From contig NZ_CP048289.1 in NCBI RefSeq assembly GCF_014084105.1, positions 6,209,922 through 6,273,921 on the forward strand: a DNA stretch of 64,000 bases. The letters are read 5' to 3'. The notes beneath the pieces are model-generated. The model was not told the origin of the DNA, searched no databases, and was given only the letters and a program-made list of their open reading frames with translations. The position numbers were made by a program, and so were the translations under genes. The DNA comes from Streptacidiphilus sp. P02-A3a (GTDB taxonomy: Bacteria > Actinomycetota > Actinomycetes > Streptomycetales > Streptomycetaceae). This document shows, one piece after another, positions 1 through 7,293 of this stretch. The number at the start of each line of letters is the position of its first letter. Position 1 is the stretch's first letter.

Positions 1-1379
1 AGCCGGAACATCCGCCAGGCCGGGTGCCCGGCCAGCTCCACGCCGCCGCCCTCGCGTCCGGCGGCGGTGTAGCCGTCCAGCAGCAGCCCGGCGACCGCGG
101 CGGACCACAGCTGCGCGGTGCCGCGCAGCCGCTCCAGCGCCGCCAGCCGCTCGGGCGTCCAGCCGGGGGTGTCCGGCGGCGCGCCGGCCGCGCACAGCAG
201 CGCGGTGCGGCAGGTCTCGTCGCTGTCCAGGTCGAGCACGATCGCCGCCTGGTGGGCCAACTCGTCGGCGGTGAAGCACTCCAGGCCCCGGAGCAGCCCG
301 ACCAGGTCCTGCCAGGGCGACTGCGCGGAGGTCGGGTCGTCCGGGTCGAGGACCGGCGTGGACAGGTCGATCACGCACATCTCCCAGCCGCCGGGGGTCT
401 CCCGGCGCAGGAAGTGCGACAGGTGCAGGTCGCCGTGGCTGGGGCCGGACGGCGGTGGCGCCAGGGGCAGTTCGCGGACCAGCGCCGCCTCCCGGTCCAG
501 CGCGGCCAGGGCGGCGCGGCGGACGGCCACCGGGAACCGGTCGTCGGCGAGGATCCTCGGGCGCAGCTCGGCGGTCCGCGCGGCGGTCCCGGCGTGGTAG
601 CCCTCGGCCGGGAACTCCGGTGCCGGGCCCAGCCGCTGGGCCAGTTCCCGGTGGAAGTCGCGGAGGAACCGCCCGGCCCCGCGCAGCGGTTCGGCCAGCC
701 GCTGCCGCGCCGCCGCCACCGCCCGCTCCGGGGCGAGCCCGTCGGCCACCGGCTGCCACAGTCCGCGCAGGCTGTCCCGCAGCGGGACGTCGAGGCCGTC
801 GCCCGCCGCGTAGGCGTAGACCACGCCGAGCGGTTCCAGCCGTCCGGTGCCAGGTTCGCGGTAGCCGTAGTCGCCGACCAGCCGCTGGGTGCGCCCGCCG
901 GGGGCCATCAGCCGCAGCAGTTCCGGCTCCCGGTTGCCGGTGTCGAGCCGCCGGTAGGTCTTGTGGGCGTGCGCGGCCCCGCCGAGGTCGACCAGGGTGA
1001 GCGAGTTGGAGGACCAGCCCGGGTCGAACGGCAGTTGGCCGCGGAAGTCCGCCGGGGCGCCGTGGAACTCGATCCGGCCGCCCCGGGCGGTGGGCAGCCG
1101 CAGCCCCTCGGCCAGTGCCCGGACCACCGCCCGGTCGTAGTCGGCGGCCCCGGCCGCCTCCGGGCCCCGGCCGTGGTCGGCGACCGGCACGAACCAGCGG
1201 CTCGGCTCCCCGCCGACCGGGGCCACCAGCAGCAGCCGGAACTCGCCGAGGGCGGCCTGGTCGAGGACGTCGAACCGCCGCGCGGCGCGCCCGTTCCCGT
1301 CCATCCACGGCGCCCGTCGCAGCAGTTCCGCCAGTCGCGGCGGGGCACTGCCGAGCAGCAGGGTGTCCAGTCCTTCCAT
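1..1379 (-). CDS. Maltokinase-like phosphotransferase (partial, 3' end outside window)
   Basis: The ATG at 1379 lies 2 bp after the stop of the upstream permease gene, and the reading frame is open to the window edge (about 459 residues). An HGDLHLSHFL motif at about residue 315 gives the phosphotransferase catalytic Asp (D317). About 22 residues later CVIDLSTP supplies the metal-binding Asp, followed by SPWQDLVGLLR. The N-terminal half contains a KTYRRLDTGNREPELLRL stretch. This order matches maltokinase (Mak) and the kinase domain of TreS-Mak fusions, which phosphorylate maltose, and more broadly the aminoglycoside phosphotransferase fold. It is the last visible gene of the cyclitol operon, so a pseudo-sugar or cyclitol substrate is more likely than maltose; that is inference. 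Mak proteins are about 450 residues, so little is missing. Confidence 0.7.
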   Translation of the reverse strand, partial: MEGLDTLLLGSAPPRLAELLRRAPWMDGNGRAARRFDVLDQAALGEFRLLLVAPVGGEPSRWFVPVADHGRGPEAAGAADYDRAVVRALAEGLRLPTARGGRIEFHGAPADFRGQLPFDPGWSSNSLTLVDLGGAAHAHKTYRRLDTGNREPELLRLMAPGGRTQRLVGDYGYREPGTGRLEPLGVVYAYAAGDGLDVPLRDSLRGLWQPVADGLAPERAVAAARQRLAEPLRGAGRFLRDFHRELAQRLGPAPEFPAEGYHAGTAARTAELRPRILADDRFPVAVRRAALAALDREAALVRELPLAPPPSGPSHGDLHLSHFLRRETPGGWEMCVIDLSTPVLDPDDPTSAQSPWQDLVGLLRGLECFTADELAHQAAIVLDLDSDETCRTALLCAAGAPPDTPGWTPERLAALERLRGTAQLWSAAVAGLLLDGYTAAGREGGGVELAGHPAWRMFR

Positions 1380-1381
1380 GG

Positions 1382-2197
1382 TCAGCTCCCGGTCATCTCG
1401 TAGCGGTCCACGCCCCGGTGCCAGGTGGTCAGCGCGAGCGCCGCCAGGGCGGCGGTCACCACGGGCAGCCAGGGCAGCAGCCCGGTCCGTCCGAAGACCA
1501 GGTAGGACGCGGGGACGTAGGCGGTGAAGGCGTAGGGCAGTACCCAGGTCAGCAGCCACCGCAGGGAAGGTTGGTAGAGGTCCAGCGGGTACCCAGCGAA
1601 GTCGCCGAGCTGGCCCGCCGCGTAGAGCGCCGGGAAACTGTTGGTGGTCCAGAACGACAGCGAGGCGAACAGCGTCTTGATGGACGCCAGGATCACCGCG
1701 CCGCAGAGCACCAGCAGCGGCGCCAGCACCAGTTGCAGCGGCGTCAGCCGCAGCCGCAGCCCGTCGGCGGCGTACCAGGTGATGCCGATCCCGGTGGCCA
1801 GCTCGCCGAACGCGTCCGGGTACAGGAAGCGCTCGGAGAGCAGCGTGAACAGCGGGTTCACCGGCCGGATCAGGTACCGGTAGAAGTCGCCGGACTGCAC
1901 CAGCCGCCGGGCCAGGATCCACATCTGGTCGGTGAACAGCCGGTCCAGGCCGCGCGGCAGCAGCGAGAACCCGAGCAGGAAGAGCACCTGCCGGTAGTCC
2001 CAGCCGCCGATCACCGACACCTGCTGGAAGACCATCGCCACCACCAGCAGCTGGCAGCCGACCCGGGCCAGGAACCCGCCCGCGCCGATCAGGAAGTCCA
2101 TCCGGTACTCGGTCAGCCGGTGCAGGCTGACCCCGCTCAGGTACCAGGTGAGCCGGGTGTACCGGGCCGCCGTCGCGGCGGCGCCGCGCGCGCTCAT
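1382..2197 (-). CDS. ABC-2 type exporter permease 2
   Basis: A 271-residue membrane protein with about six hydrophobic segments, for example around GFLARVGCQLLVVAMVF and LVLAPLLVLCGAVILASI. It resembles the uncharacterised ABC-2 permeases that work in pairs with a DrrA-like ATPase (the COG3694/COG4587 type). The ATG at 2197 overlaps the stop of the preceding permease (ATGA), so the two are translationally coupled. With the ATPase at 3015-4043 it should form a heteromeric exporter. Placement inside the cyclitol operon suggests export or self-resistance for that product, comparable in role to the AcbWXY/GacWXY exporters of acarbose loci; the comparison is by context only. Confidence 0.8.
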   Translation of the reverse strand: MSARGAAATAARYTRLTWYLSGVSLHRLTEYRMDFLIGAGGFLARVGCQLLVVAMVFQQVSVIGGWDYRQVLFLLGFSLLPRGLDRLFTDQMWILARRLVQSGDFYRYLIRPVNPLFTLLSERFLYPDAFGELATGIGITWYAADGLRLRLTPLQLVLAPLLVLCGAVILASIKTLFASLSFWTTNSFPALYAAGQLGDFAGYPLDLYQPSLRWLLTWVLPYAFTAYVPASYLVFGRTGLLPWLPVVTAALAALALTTWHRGVDRYEMTGS

Positions 2198-3018
2198 CCG
2201 CCCAGCACCTCCACCCGGCGTACCGCGCGGCGCCAGGCCAGGGCGGTGAGCAGCGACATCCCGGCGGTCCAGGCGGCCTGCCCGGCCAGGATCTCCGCCG
2301 CCTCGGCCGGGCCCTGGTACTCGCCGAGCAGCAGCCGCAGCGGGCTGTCCACCAGTCCGGCGAACGGCAGCAGCCGGGCGGTGGCGGCCAGCGGTCCGGG
2401 CATCAGGCTGATCGGCACGACCTGCCCGGCGAGCAGCGCGACCAGGCAGTCCTTGACGATCCGGATGCCCCAGATGTTGGTGGTGGCGAACCCGGCGAGG
2501 CCGACCAGCAGGTTCACCTCGAACGCGATCACCATGGCGAGCAGCGAGGACGCGGTGAACAGCAGCGCGTCGCCCGCGCCCGGCCGTTGCAGCGGCAGCA
2601 GCCCGGCGTACAGCAGCACCACCGGGCCGCCCACCAGTCCGGCGTTGACCAGCGAGACGGGCACCCCGGCGCAGAACCGGGTGAGCGGGTAGCTGACCGG
2701 CCGGATCAGCGAGACCGCGATGTCGCCGCGCTGGATCTCGCCGGAGACCTCCTCGTCGACCCGGTTCGCGTGCAGCAGCCCGAGCACCTGCGCCAGCAGC
2801 ACGTAGGTGGTGATCCCGGCGCGGTCGAAGCCGCCGGGCCCGGAGCCGCTGTCCCCGTTGTAGACCGCCCGCCACAGGAAGACCTGGAGGCTGACGGCGG
2901 TGGTCGCGGTGAGCGCGTTGACGAAGAAGGTGGAGCGGTAGCGCAGCATCGTCTGCAGGCTGCCGACCGCGAACGGCGTGTAGCGGCGCAGCCCGGCGAG
3001 CCCGGTGGCGGCGCTCAC
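2194..3018 (-). CDS. ABC-2 type exporter permease 1
   Basis: A 274-residue membrane protein with a cytoplasmic N-terminus and about six membrane spans. The segment EVSGEIQRGDIAVSLIRPVSYPL is typical of the DUF990/COG4587 ABC-2 permease group. The GTG at 3018 overlaps the TGA of the ATPase gene (GTGA), and its own stop overlaps the next permease start. It is one half of the membrane channel of the exporter; the partner is at 1382-2197 and the ATPase at 3015-4043. The transported compound cannot be read from sequence. Confidence 0.8.
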   Translation of the reverse strand: MSAATGLAGLRRYTPFAVGSLQTMLRYRSTFFVNALTATTAVSLQVFLWRAVYNGDSGSGPGGFDRAGITTYVLLAQVLGLLHANRVDEEVSGEIQRGDIAVSLIRPVSYPLTRFCAGVPVSLVNAGLVGGPVVLLYAGLLPLQRPGAGDALLFTASSLLAMVIAFEVNLLVGLAGFATTNIWGIRIVKDCLVALLAGQVVPISLMPGPLAATARLLPFAGLVDSPLRLLLGEYQGPAEAAEILAGQAAWTAGMSLLTALAWRRAVRRVEVLGG

Positions 3019-4043
3019 GCGGTACTCCCCTGCAACTCGTCCGGGCGCCCGGCCTGGCCCGCGTAGATCCGGCGCAGCACGGTCTCCAGGTCCGGTTCCG
3101 GGGCGAAGCAGTCGGTCAGTTCGAAGTGCTCCAGCAGGAAGGACATCACCTGCTGCGCGGTCCAGCGCCCGGCCGGGTACTCGACCTTGATCCGGCCGCC
3201 CTCGACCGCGCTGGCCCGCACCGCGTCCAGACCCGACTCGATCAGCGCGACCGCCCGCTCCGGCGGGACACTGCCGCTGTGGTCGAACAGCACGGCCCGG
3301 GTGTCGGCGCTGCGCAGCAGTTCGTGCATGGTGCCCTGGTGCACCACCGTGCCGTGGTCGACCACCAGTACCTGGTCGCAGATGGCGGTGATGTCGCCGA
3401 TGTCGTGGCTGGTCAGCATGACGGTGGTGCCGAGCTGCTGGTTGGCCCGGTTGACGAGTTCCCGAACGGCCTCCTTCAGCACCAGGTCGAGGCCGATCGT
3501 CGGCTCGTCCAGGAACACCACCGCCGGGTCGTGCAGCAGGCTGGCGGCGACCTCGGCGCGCATCCGCTGGCCCAGGCTCAACTGCCGGACCGGGGTGGTG
3601 CCGAGGGCGCCGAGGTCGAGCAGTTCCTCGTAGGTGGCCATGTTGCGGTGGTAGACCGGGTCGGGTATCTCGTAGATGCGGCGCAGGATCCGGAACGAGT
3701 CCAGTACCGGCAGGTCCCACCAGAGCTGGCTGCGCTGGCCGAAGACCACGCCGATGTTGCGGGCGTTGCGGCCGCGCTCACGGTGCGGGTCGAGCCCGGC
3801 CACCCGGCACAGGCCGGAGGTGGGGCGCATGATGCCGGTGAGCATCTTGATGGTGGTGGACTTCCCGGCGCCGTTGGAGCCGATGTAGGCGACCTTGGTC
3901 CCGGCCGGGATCGAGAAGGAGACCCCGGAGACCGCGCGGACCGTCCGGTGGCTGCGGCTGAACAGCGTGCGCAGGCTCCCGGCCAGGCCGGGGCGCCGGT
4001 CGTGCACGGTGAACTCCTTGACCAGGTCCTCGGCGACGATCAC
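3015..4043 (-). CDS. ABC-2 exporter ATPase (DrrA-like)
   Basis: A 342-residue ATPase. Walker A GSNGAGKST lies at about 55-63, the signature LSLGQ at 155-159 and Walker B AVVFLDEP at about 174-181, followed by the switch His in TSHD. The long N-terminal strand before Walker A and the C-terminal accessory region are typical of the COG4586 branch of DrrA-type drug and polysaccharide exporters. The start chosen is the GTG at 4043, which overlaps the stop of the aminotransferase gene (GTGA); the upstream extension of this frame is antisense-like noise. It powers the two permeases encoded directly downstream. Confidence 0.9.
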   Translation of the reverse strand: MIVAEDLVKEFTVHDRRPGLAGSLRTLFSRSHRTVRAVSGVSFSIPAGTKVAYIGSNGAGKSTTIKMLTGIMRPTSGLCRVAGLDPHRERGRNARNIGVVFGQRSQLWWDLPVLDSFRILRRIYEIPDPVYHRNMATYEELLDLGALGTTPVRQLSLGQRMRAEVAASLLHDPAVVFLDEPTIGLDLVLKEAVRELVNRANQQLGTTVMLTSHDIGDITAICDQVLVVDHGTVVHQGTMHELLRSADTRAVLFDHSGSVPPERAVALIESGLDAVRASAVEGGRIKVEYPAGRWTAQQVMSFLLEHFELTDCFAPEPDLETVLRRIYAGQAGRPDELQGSTA

Positions 4044-5341
4044 CGGTGGGCCTCCGTCGCCTGTTCCAGCGCCCGGCCGAGCAGGGTCAGGCCCTCCTCC
4101 AGCAGCGTCCGGTCGATGGTGAACGGCGGTGCCAGCCGGATGACGTGGCCGCCGACCGAGGTCCGCAGGCCCAGGTCGAGCGCGGCCAGGTAGACCGCCC
4201 GGGCGAGCTCCGGCGCGGGCTCGCGGGTGGCCGGGTCGCGGACGAACTCCAGCCCGTGCAGCAGCCCGAGTCCGCGCACGTCGCCCAGCACCGGGAAGCG
4301 GGACCGCAGTTCGGCGAGCCGTTCGTCCATCAGCGCGCCCAGCGTGCGGACCCGGGCGATCAGCGTGTCCCGGGCGACGACCTCCAGCGTGGCCCGGGCC
4401 GCGGCGATGCCCAGCGGGTTGTTGGCGTAGGTGGAGGCGGTGGAACCGGCCGCCGCGGCCCGGGGGTGCCGCAGCACCGAGGACCGCCCGGCCAGCACCG
4501 CGAACGGGAAGCCCGAGGCCAGGCCCTTGGACAGGGTGACCAGGTCGGGCTCGATGCCGAACCGCTCGCAGGCCAGGAAGGTCCCGGTGCGGCCGCCGCC
4601 GGTCAGCACCTCGTCGGCGACCAGCAGCACGCCGTTGTCCCGGCAGGTGTCGGCGATCCGCTCCCAGTAGCCGGGCGGCGGCACGATCACCCCGGCGGCG
4701 CCCAGCACCGGCTCGAAGACCAGCGCCGAGACGTTGGGCTTCTCGGCGATGTGGCGGCGCACCAGCCCGGCGCAGCGCACCTCGCAGGAGGGGTACTCCA
4801 GGTCCAGCGGGCAGCGGTAGCAGTACGGCGAGTAGCCGAGGACGCTGTTGCCGGCGTGCGCCTGGTTGCCGATGTCCCAGTGCACCAGCATCCGGGCTCC
4901 CTGGGTCTTGCCGTGGAAGCCGTGCCGCAGCGCCCCGATCCGGTTGCGTCCGGGCTCGGCGACGGCCTGCACCGCGCGCAGCGCGGCCTCGACCACCTCG
5001 GCGCCGGTGGAGAAGAAGGCGTAGGTGTCCAGTTCCTCCGGCAGCAGCCGGGCCAGCAGTTCGCAGAGCGCGGCCCGGTCCGGGGTGGCCGAGTCGTGGA
5101 CGTTCCACAGCCGGGCGGCCTGCTCGGTCAGCGCCGCCACGACCTCCGGCGGGCAGTGCCCGAGCGACTGGGTCAGCGTCCCGGCGGCGAGGTCGATGTA
5201 CTGGTTCCCGTCGAGGTCGGTGAGGACCGCGCCGCGGCCCTCGACGAAGACCCGGCGGCCCAGCGCGGACTCCTCGGACGCGCCGGGGGCCAGGTGCGCG
5301 GCCTCCCGGTGCAGGAGTTCCTCCTGGCGCGGCCCGGTCAC
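4040..5341 (-). CDS. Class III PLP-dependent aminotransferase
   Basis: A 433-residue protein with the GabT/ornithine-aminotransferase fold. The phosphate-binding stretch FFSTGAEVVEAA, the cofactor Asp in LVADEVLTGGGRTG and the Schiff-base Lys K272 in TLSKGLASGF are all present. The segment PYCYRCPLDLEYPSCEVRCAG is cysteine-rich, as seen in a subgroup of class III aminotransferases. The GTG at 5341 overlaps the cupin stop (GTGA). Between a sugar-phosphate cyclase and an exporter, the likely job is to install an amino group on a keto-cyclitol, as aminotransferases do in C7N-aminocyclitol pathways. That role is inferred; a house-keeping omega-aminotransferase is the alternative. Confidence 0.85.
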   Translation of the reverse strand: MTGPRQEELLHREAAHLAPGASEESALGRRVFVEGRGAVLTDLDGNQYIDLAAGTLTQSLGHCPPEVVAALTEQAARLWNVHDSATPDRAALCELLARLLPEELDTYAFFSTGAEVVEAALRAVQAVAEPGRNRIGALRHGFHGKTQGARMLVHWDIGNQAHAGNSVLGYSPYCYRCPLDLEYPSCEVRCAGLVRRHIAEKPNVSALVFEPVLGAAGVIVPPPGYWERIADTCRDNGVLLVADEVLTGGGRTGTFLACERFGIEPDLVTLSKGLASGFPFAVLAGRSSVLRHPRAAAAGSTASTYANNPLGIAAARATLEVVARDTLIARVRTLGALMDERLAELRSRFPVLGDVRGLGLLHGLEFVRDPATREPAPELARAVYLAALDLGLRTSVGGHVIRLAPPFTIDRTLLEEGLTLLGRALEQATEAHR

Positions 5342-5769
5342 CGCGGGTCCCCCTCGGCGGTGCCGAGCGGGCCCAGTTCGAACACCAGCAGGTGCAGGTC
5401 GGTACCGGCGTCGTTGCGCAGCCCGTGCTCGCCCCACGGACGGTTGCGCACCACGTCGCCCGCCCGCACCGGGAACTCCGCGCCGTCCAGGGTCATCCGG
5501 CCGCTGCCGGTCAGGATCACGTAGGTCTCCTCGTCGTCGCCGTGGCGGTGCCGCCCGATCGAGGTGCCCGGCGGCAGCACCACCAGGTCGATGAAGGCGA
5601 TCGGGGGCCGGGGCCCGTCCGGTCCGCCGCGCTGGTAGGCGCGGTGGGCGAGGATCGACCCCTCGCCGCCGTGGTCCTCGGTGACCAGGCGCAGCAGCCC
5701 CTCGTGCAGGTTGGAGACCTGCCTGCGGGTCACCCCGGCTGCCGCCCCGGCTGGTTCGGTCGGGCTCAT
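5338..5769 (-). CDS. Small cupin protein
   Basis: A 143-residue single-domain cupin. Motif 1 appears as GTSIGRHRHGDDEETYVILTGSG (two His and one Glu as metal ligands, near residues 72-79) and motif 2 as GDVVRNRPWGEHGLRN with the last His. The ATG at 5769 has a GGAG about 10 bp upstream. It sits between the cyclase and the aminotransferase and is coupled to the latter. Possible roles are isomerisation or epimerisation of the cyclitol, dioxygenation, or binding of a product; the sequence alone does not choose. A known valiolone epimerase family (VOC fold) is not seen here, so this cupin could replace it. Confidence 0.75.
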   Translation of the reverse strand: MSPTEPAGAAAGVTRRQVSNLHEGLLRLVTEDHGGEGSILAHRAYQRGGPDGPRPPIAFIDLVVLPPGTSIGRHRHGDDEETYVILTGSGRMTLDGAEFPVRAGDVVRNRPWGEHGLRNDAGTDLHLLVFELGPLGTAEGDPR

Positions 5770-5874
5770 CTGGGCGCTGCTCCTGTTCTGCGGTGGTACC
5801 GCCGTGCGGTCGCGGACCCGTGGTACGGGGCCCGCCTCGGTGCTCCGGGGGGGGTCAGCGGGGTGCCTTGCCCC

Positions 5875-7065
5875 TCAGTGGCTGACGGCCATGGGGCCGG
5901 AGCGCTGCTCGGGCGGCCGGACCGCGAGCGCGTCCAGGGCCTCCTCCAGGGCCGCGGCCGGTACGTCCTCCAGGTCGTCGACGAAGGCGGCGGCGCCGAT
6001 GCCGACCGGCACCACCAGGTGCAGCCGCCGTCCGCGCCGTTCGTAGGACGCCAGCAGCGCCTGCCGCATCAGCTCCGGCGTGCAGGTCCGCGGGTCGTGC
6101 ACGGGCAGGCCGAGGCCGGAGATCAGCCGGACGATCCGCTCGCAGTCCTCGGCGCCGAGCAGGCCGAGCACCCGGGCGAGTTCGGCGGAGATCGCCATGT
6201 CGATCGCGACCGACTCGCCGTGCGCGATCCGGTAGCCGCTGGCGGTCTCGATCACCGGGCCGAAGGTGTGGCCGAAGTCCACCAGCCGGGCCAGGTCGTG
6301 CTCGCGCAGGTTGGGGCAGAGCTCGCGCAGCATCAGTTCCATCGCGCTGCGCAGCACGTAGTCCTGGAGTTGCGGCAGCGGCTGCCGGAACACGTCGGGG
6401 TGCTCCTCCAGGACCTGGAACAGCCGCGGGTCCTTGATGATCGCCATCTTGGCGGTCTCGCCGAGGCCGCAGCGGATCTGCCGGTCGGGCAGGGTGCGCA
6501 GGAAGGCCGGGTCGTTGATCGAGGCGTGGGCCGGGTGGTAGGCGCCCAGCATGTTCTTGGTGCCGAGGGCGTTGACGCCGGTCTTGACCCCCACACCGAC
6601 GTCGATCTGGCCGACCAGGGTGGTGTTCACCTTGATGTAGCGCAGGCCCCGTCCGTAGATCGCGGCGGCGAAGCCGACCAGGTCGCAGGTGACGCCGCCG
6701 CCGACGGCGATCATCACCCCGCGCCGGTCGAGGCCGGACTCCTTGGCCACGGCGCAGATCTCCTGCACCGACTCCATGGTCTTGTGCCGCTCGCCGGTGC
6801 GGATCACCCGCACGCTCCAACTGCCGTCAGCCAGACGGGCGGTGAGGTAGCGGCGGAGCCGCTCCCCGTACAGCCGGTCCACCGTCGGGCCGAGGAAGGC
6901 GATCACCCGGCGGCCCTCGCAGTAGTCCGCGAGCAGGGGGTTGTCCGGCGAGAGGACGTCCTCGGTCAGGTCCACCCGGTACCCGGTCCCCTCCGGGGCG
7001 AGCAGGTCGAATCCGCCCTCGTCAGCGTGCACGCCCGGCTCGGGCGATGGCCTGTGACCTGTCAA
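5875..7065 (-). CDS. Sugar-phosphate cyclase, 2-epi-5-epi-valiolone synthase-like
   Basis: A 396-residue enzyme of the dehydroquinate-synthase superfamily. NAD-binding and active-site blocks are GGGVTCDLVGFAA, NTTLVGQIDVGVGVKTGVN and KNMLGAYHP. The zinc ligands are E203 (GETAKM), H266 (DFGHT) and H282 (HGES). In dehydroquinate synthase the second block reads FGHTFGHAIE; here it is FGHTFGPVIE. As far as I recall, the His-to-Pro change is characteristic of sedoheptulose-7-phosphate cyclases such as valiolone synthases, so this is unlikely to be shikimate AroB. The TTG at 7065 was chosen because GAGGAG lies 5 bp upstream; the frame stays open to 7122. Predicted reaction: cyclisation of sedoheptulose 7-phosphate to a C7 cyclitol. 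The exact product (EEVS, EVS or a relative) needs assay. Confidence 0.8.
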   Translation of the reverse strand: MTGHRPSPEPGVHADEGGFDLLAPEGTGYRVDLTEDVLSPDNPLLADYCEGRRVIAFLGPTVDRLYGERLRRYLTARLADGSWSVRVIRTGERHKTMESVQEICAVAKESGLDRRGVMIAVGGGVTCDLVGFAAAIYGRGLRYIKVNTTLVGQIDVGVGVKTGVNALGTKNMLGAYHPAHASINDPAFLRTLPDRQIRCGLGETAKMAIIKDPRLFQVLEEHPDVFRQPLPQLQDYVLRSAMELMLRELCPNLREHDLARLVDFGHTFGPVIETASGYRIAHGESVAIDMAISAELARVLGLLGAEDCERIVRLISGLGLPVHDPRTCTPELMRQALLASYERRGRRLHLVVPVGIGAAAFVDDLEDVPAAALEEALDALAVRPPEQRSGPMAVSH

Positions 7066-7088
7066 CAGCGCTCCTCGGGTGGGCCGGT

Positions 7089-7114
7089 GGCAACCGGACT
7101 CGGCAACCGGACTC
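7089..7114. repeat. 13-bp tandem repeat before the cyclase gene
   Basis: GGCAACCGGACTC occurs twice head to tail, just upstream of the chosen cyclase start. It lies in the cyclase/alpha-glucosidase divergent region, so it could be an operator, or it could simply be part of an N-terminal extension if a more upstream start is used. Confidence 0.5.
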
Positions 7115-7174
7115 GGCGTCAACTGACTGTGCCGGGGGGCAAGTCAAACACTTTGATCCACTTGTCTGCAAGAC

Positions 7175-7204
7175 GCTTCAGAGACTTTCAGCAAATTGTT
7201 GCAG
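7175..7204 (+). promoter_or_regulatory. Shared starch-gene operator, copy 1
   Basis: A 30-bp element containing CAGAGACTTTCAGCAA followed by TTGTTGCAG. It aligns without gaps to sites at 9046-9075 (21 of 30 identical) and 23653-23682 (19 of 30), each upstream of a starch-degrading enzyme. The core resembles the imperfect palindrome GAAANTTTC that LacI-family regulators of polysaccharide genes often use. Here it lies 90 bp before the alpha-glucosidase and about 110 bp before the divergent cyclase start, so it could control both. Confidence 0.55.
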
Positions 7205-7293
7205 CCGTACGTCCACGGTGGAACCATCGACTGCTGCCCGTGGAACCGCCACGGCGCCCGCCGCACCGGCCCGAGTCCCGAAGGACACCCCCC

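Noticed and set aside
1-1403. 459-codon plus-strand frame at the left edge
   Set aside because: Antisense to the kinase, which has the HGDLH catalytic motif in the minus-strand frame.
5875-7065. Assignment of the cyclase as shikimate-pathway AroB
   Set aside because: FGHTFGP instead of FGHTFGH, no aroC/aroK neighbours, and a secondary-metabolism operon around it.
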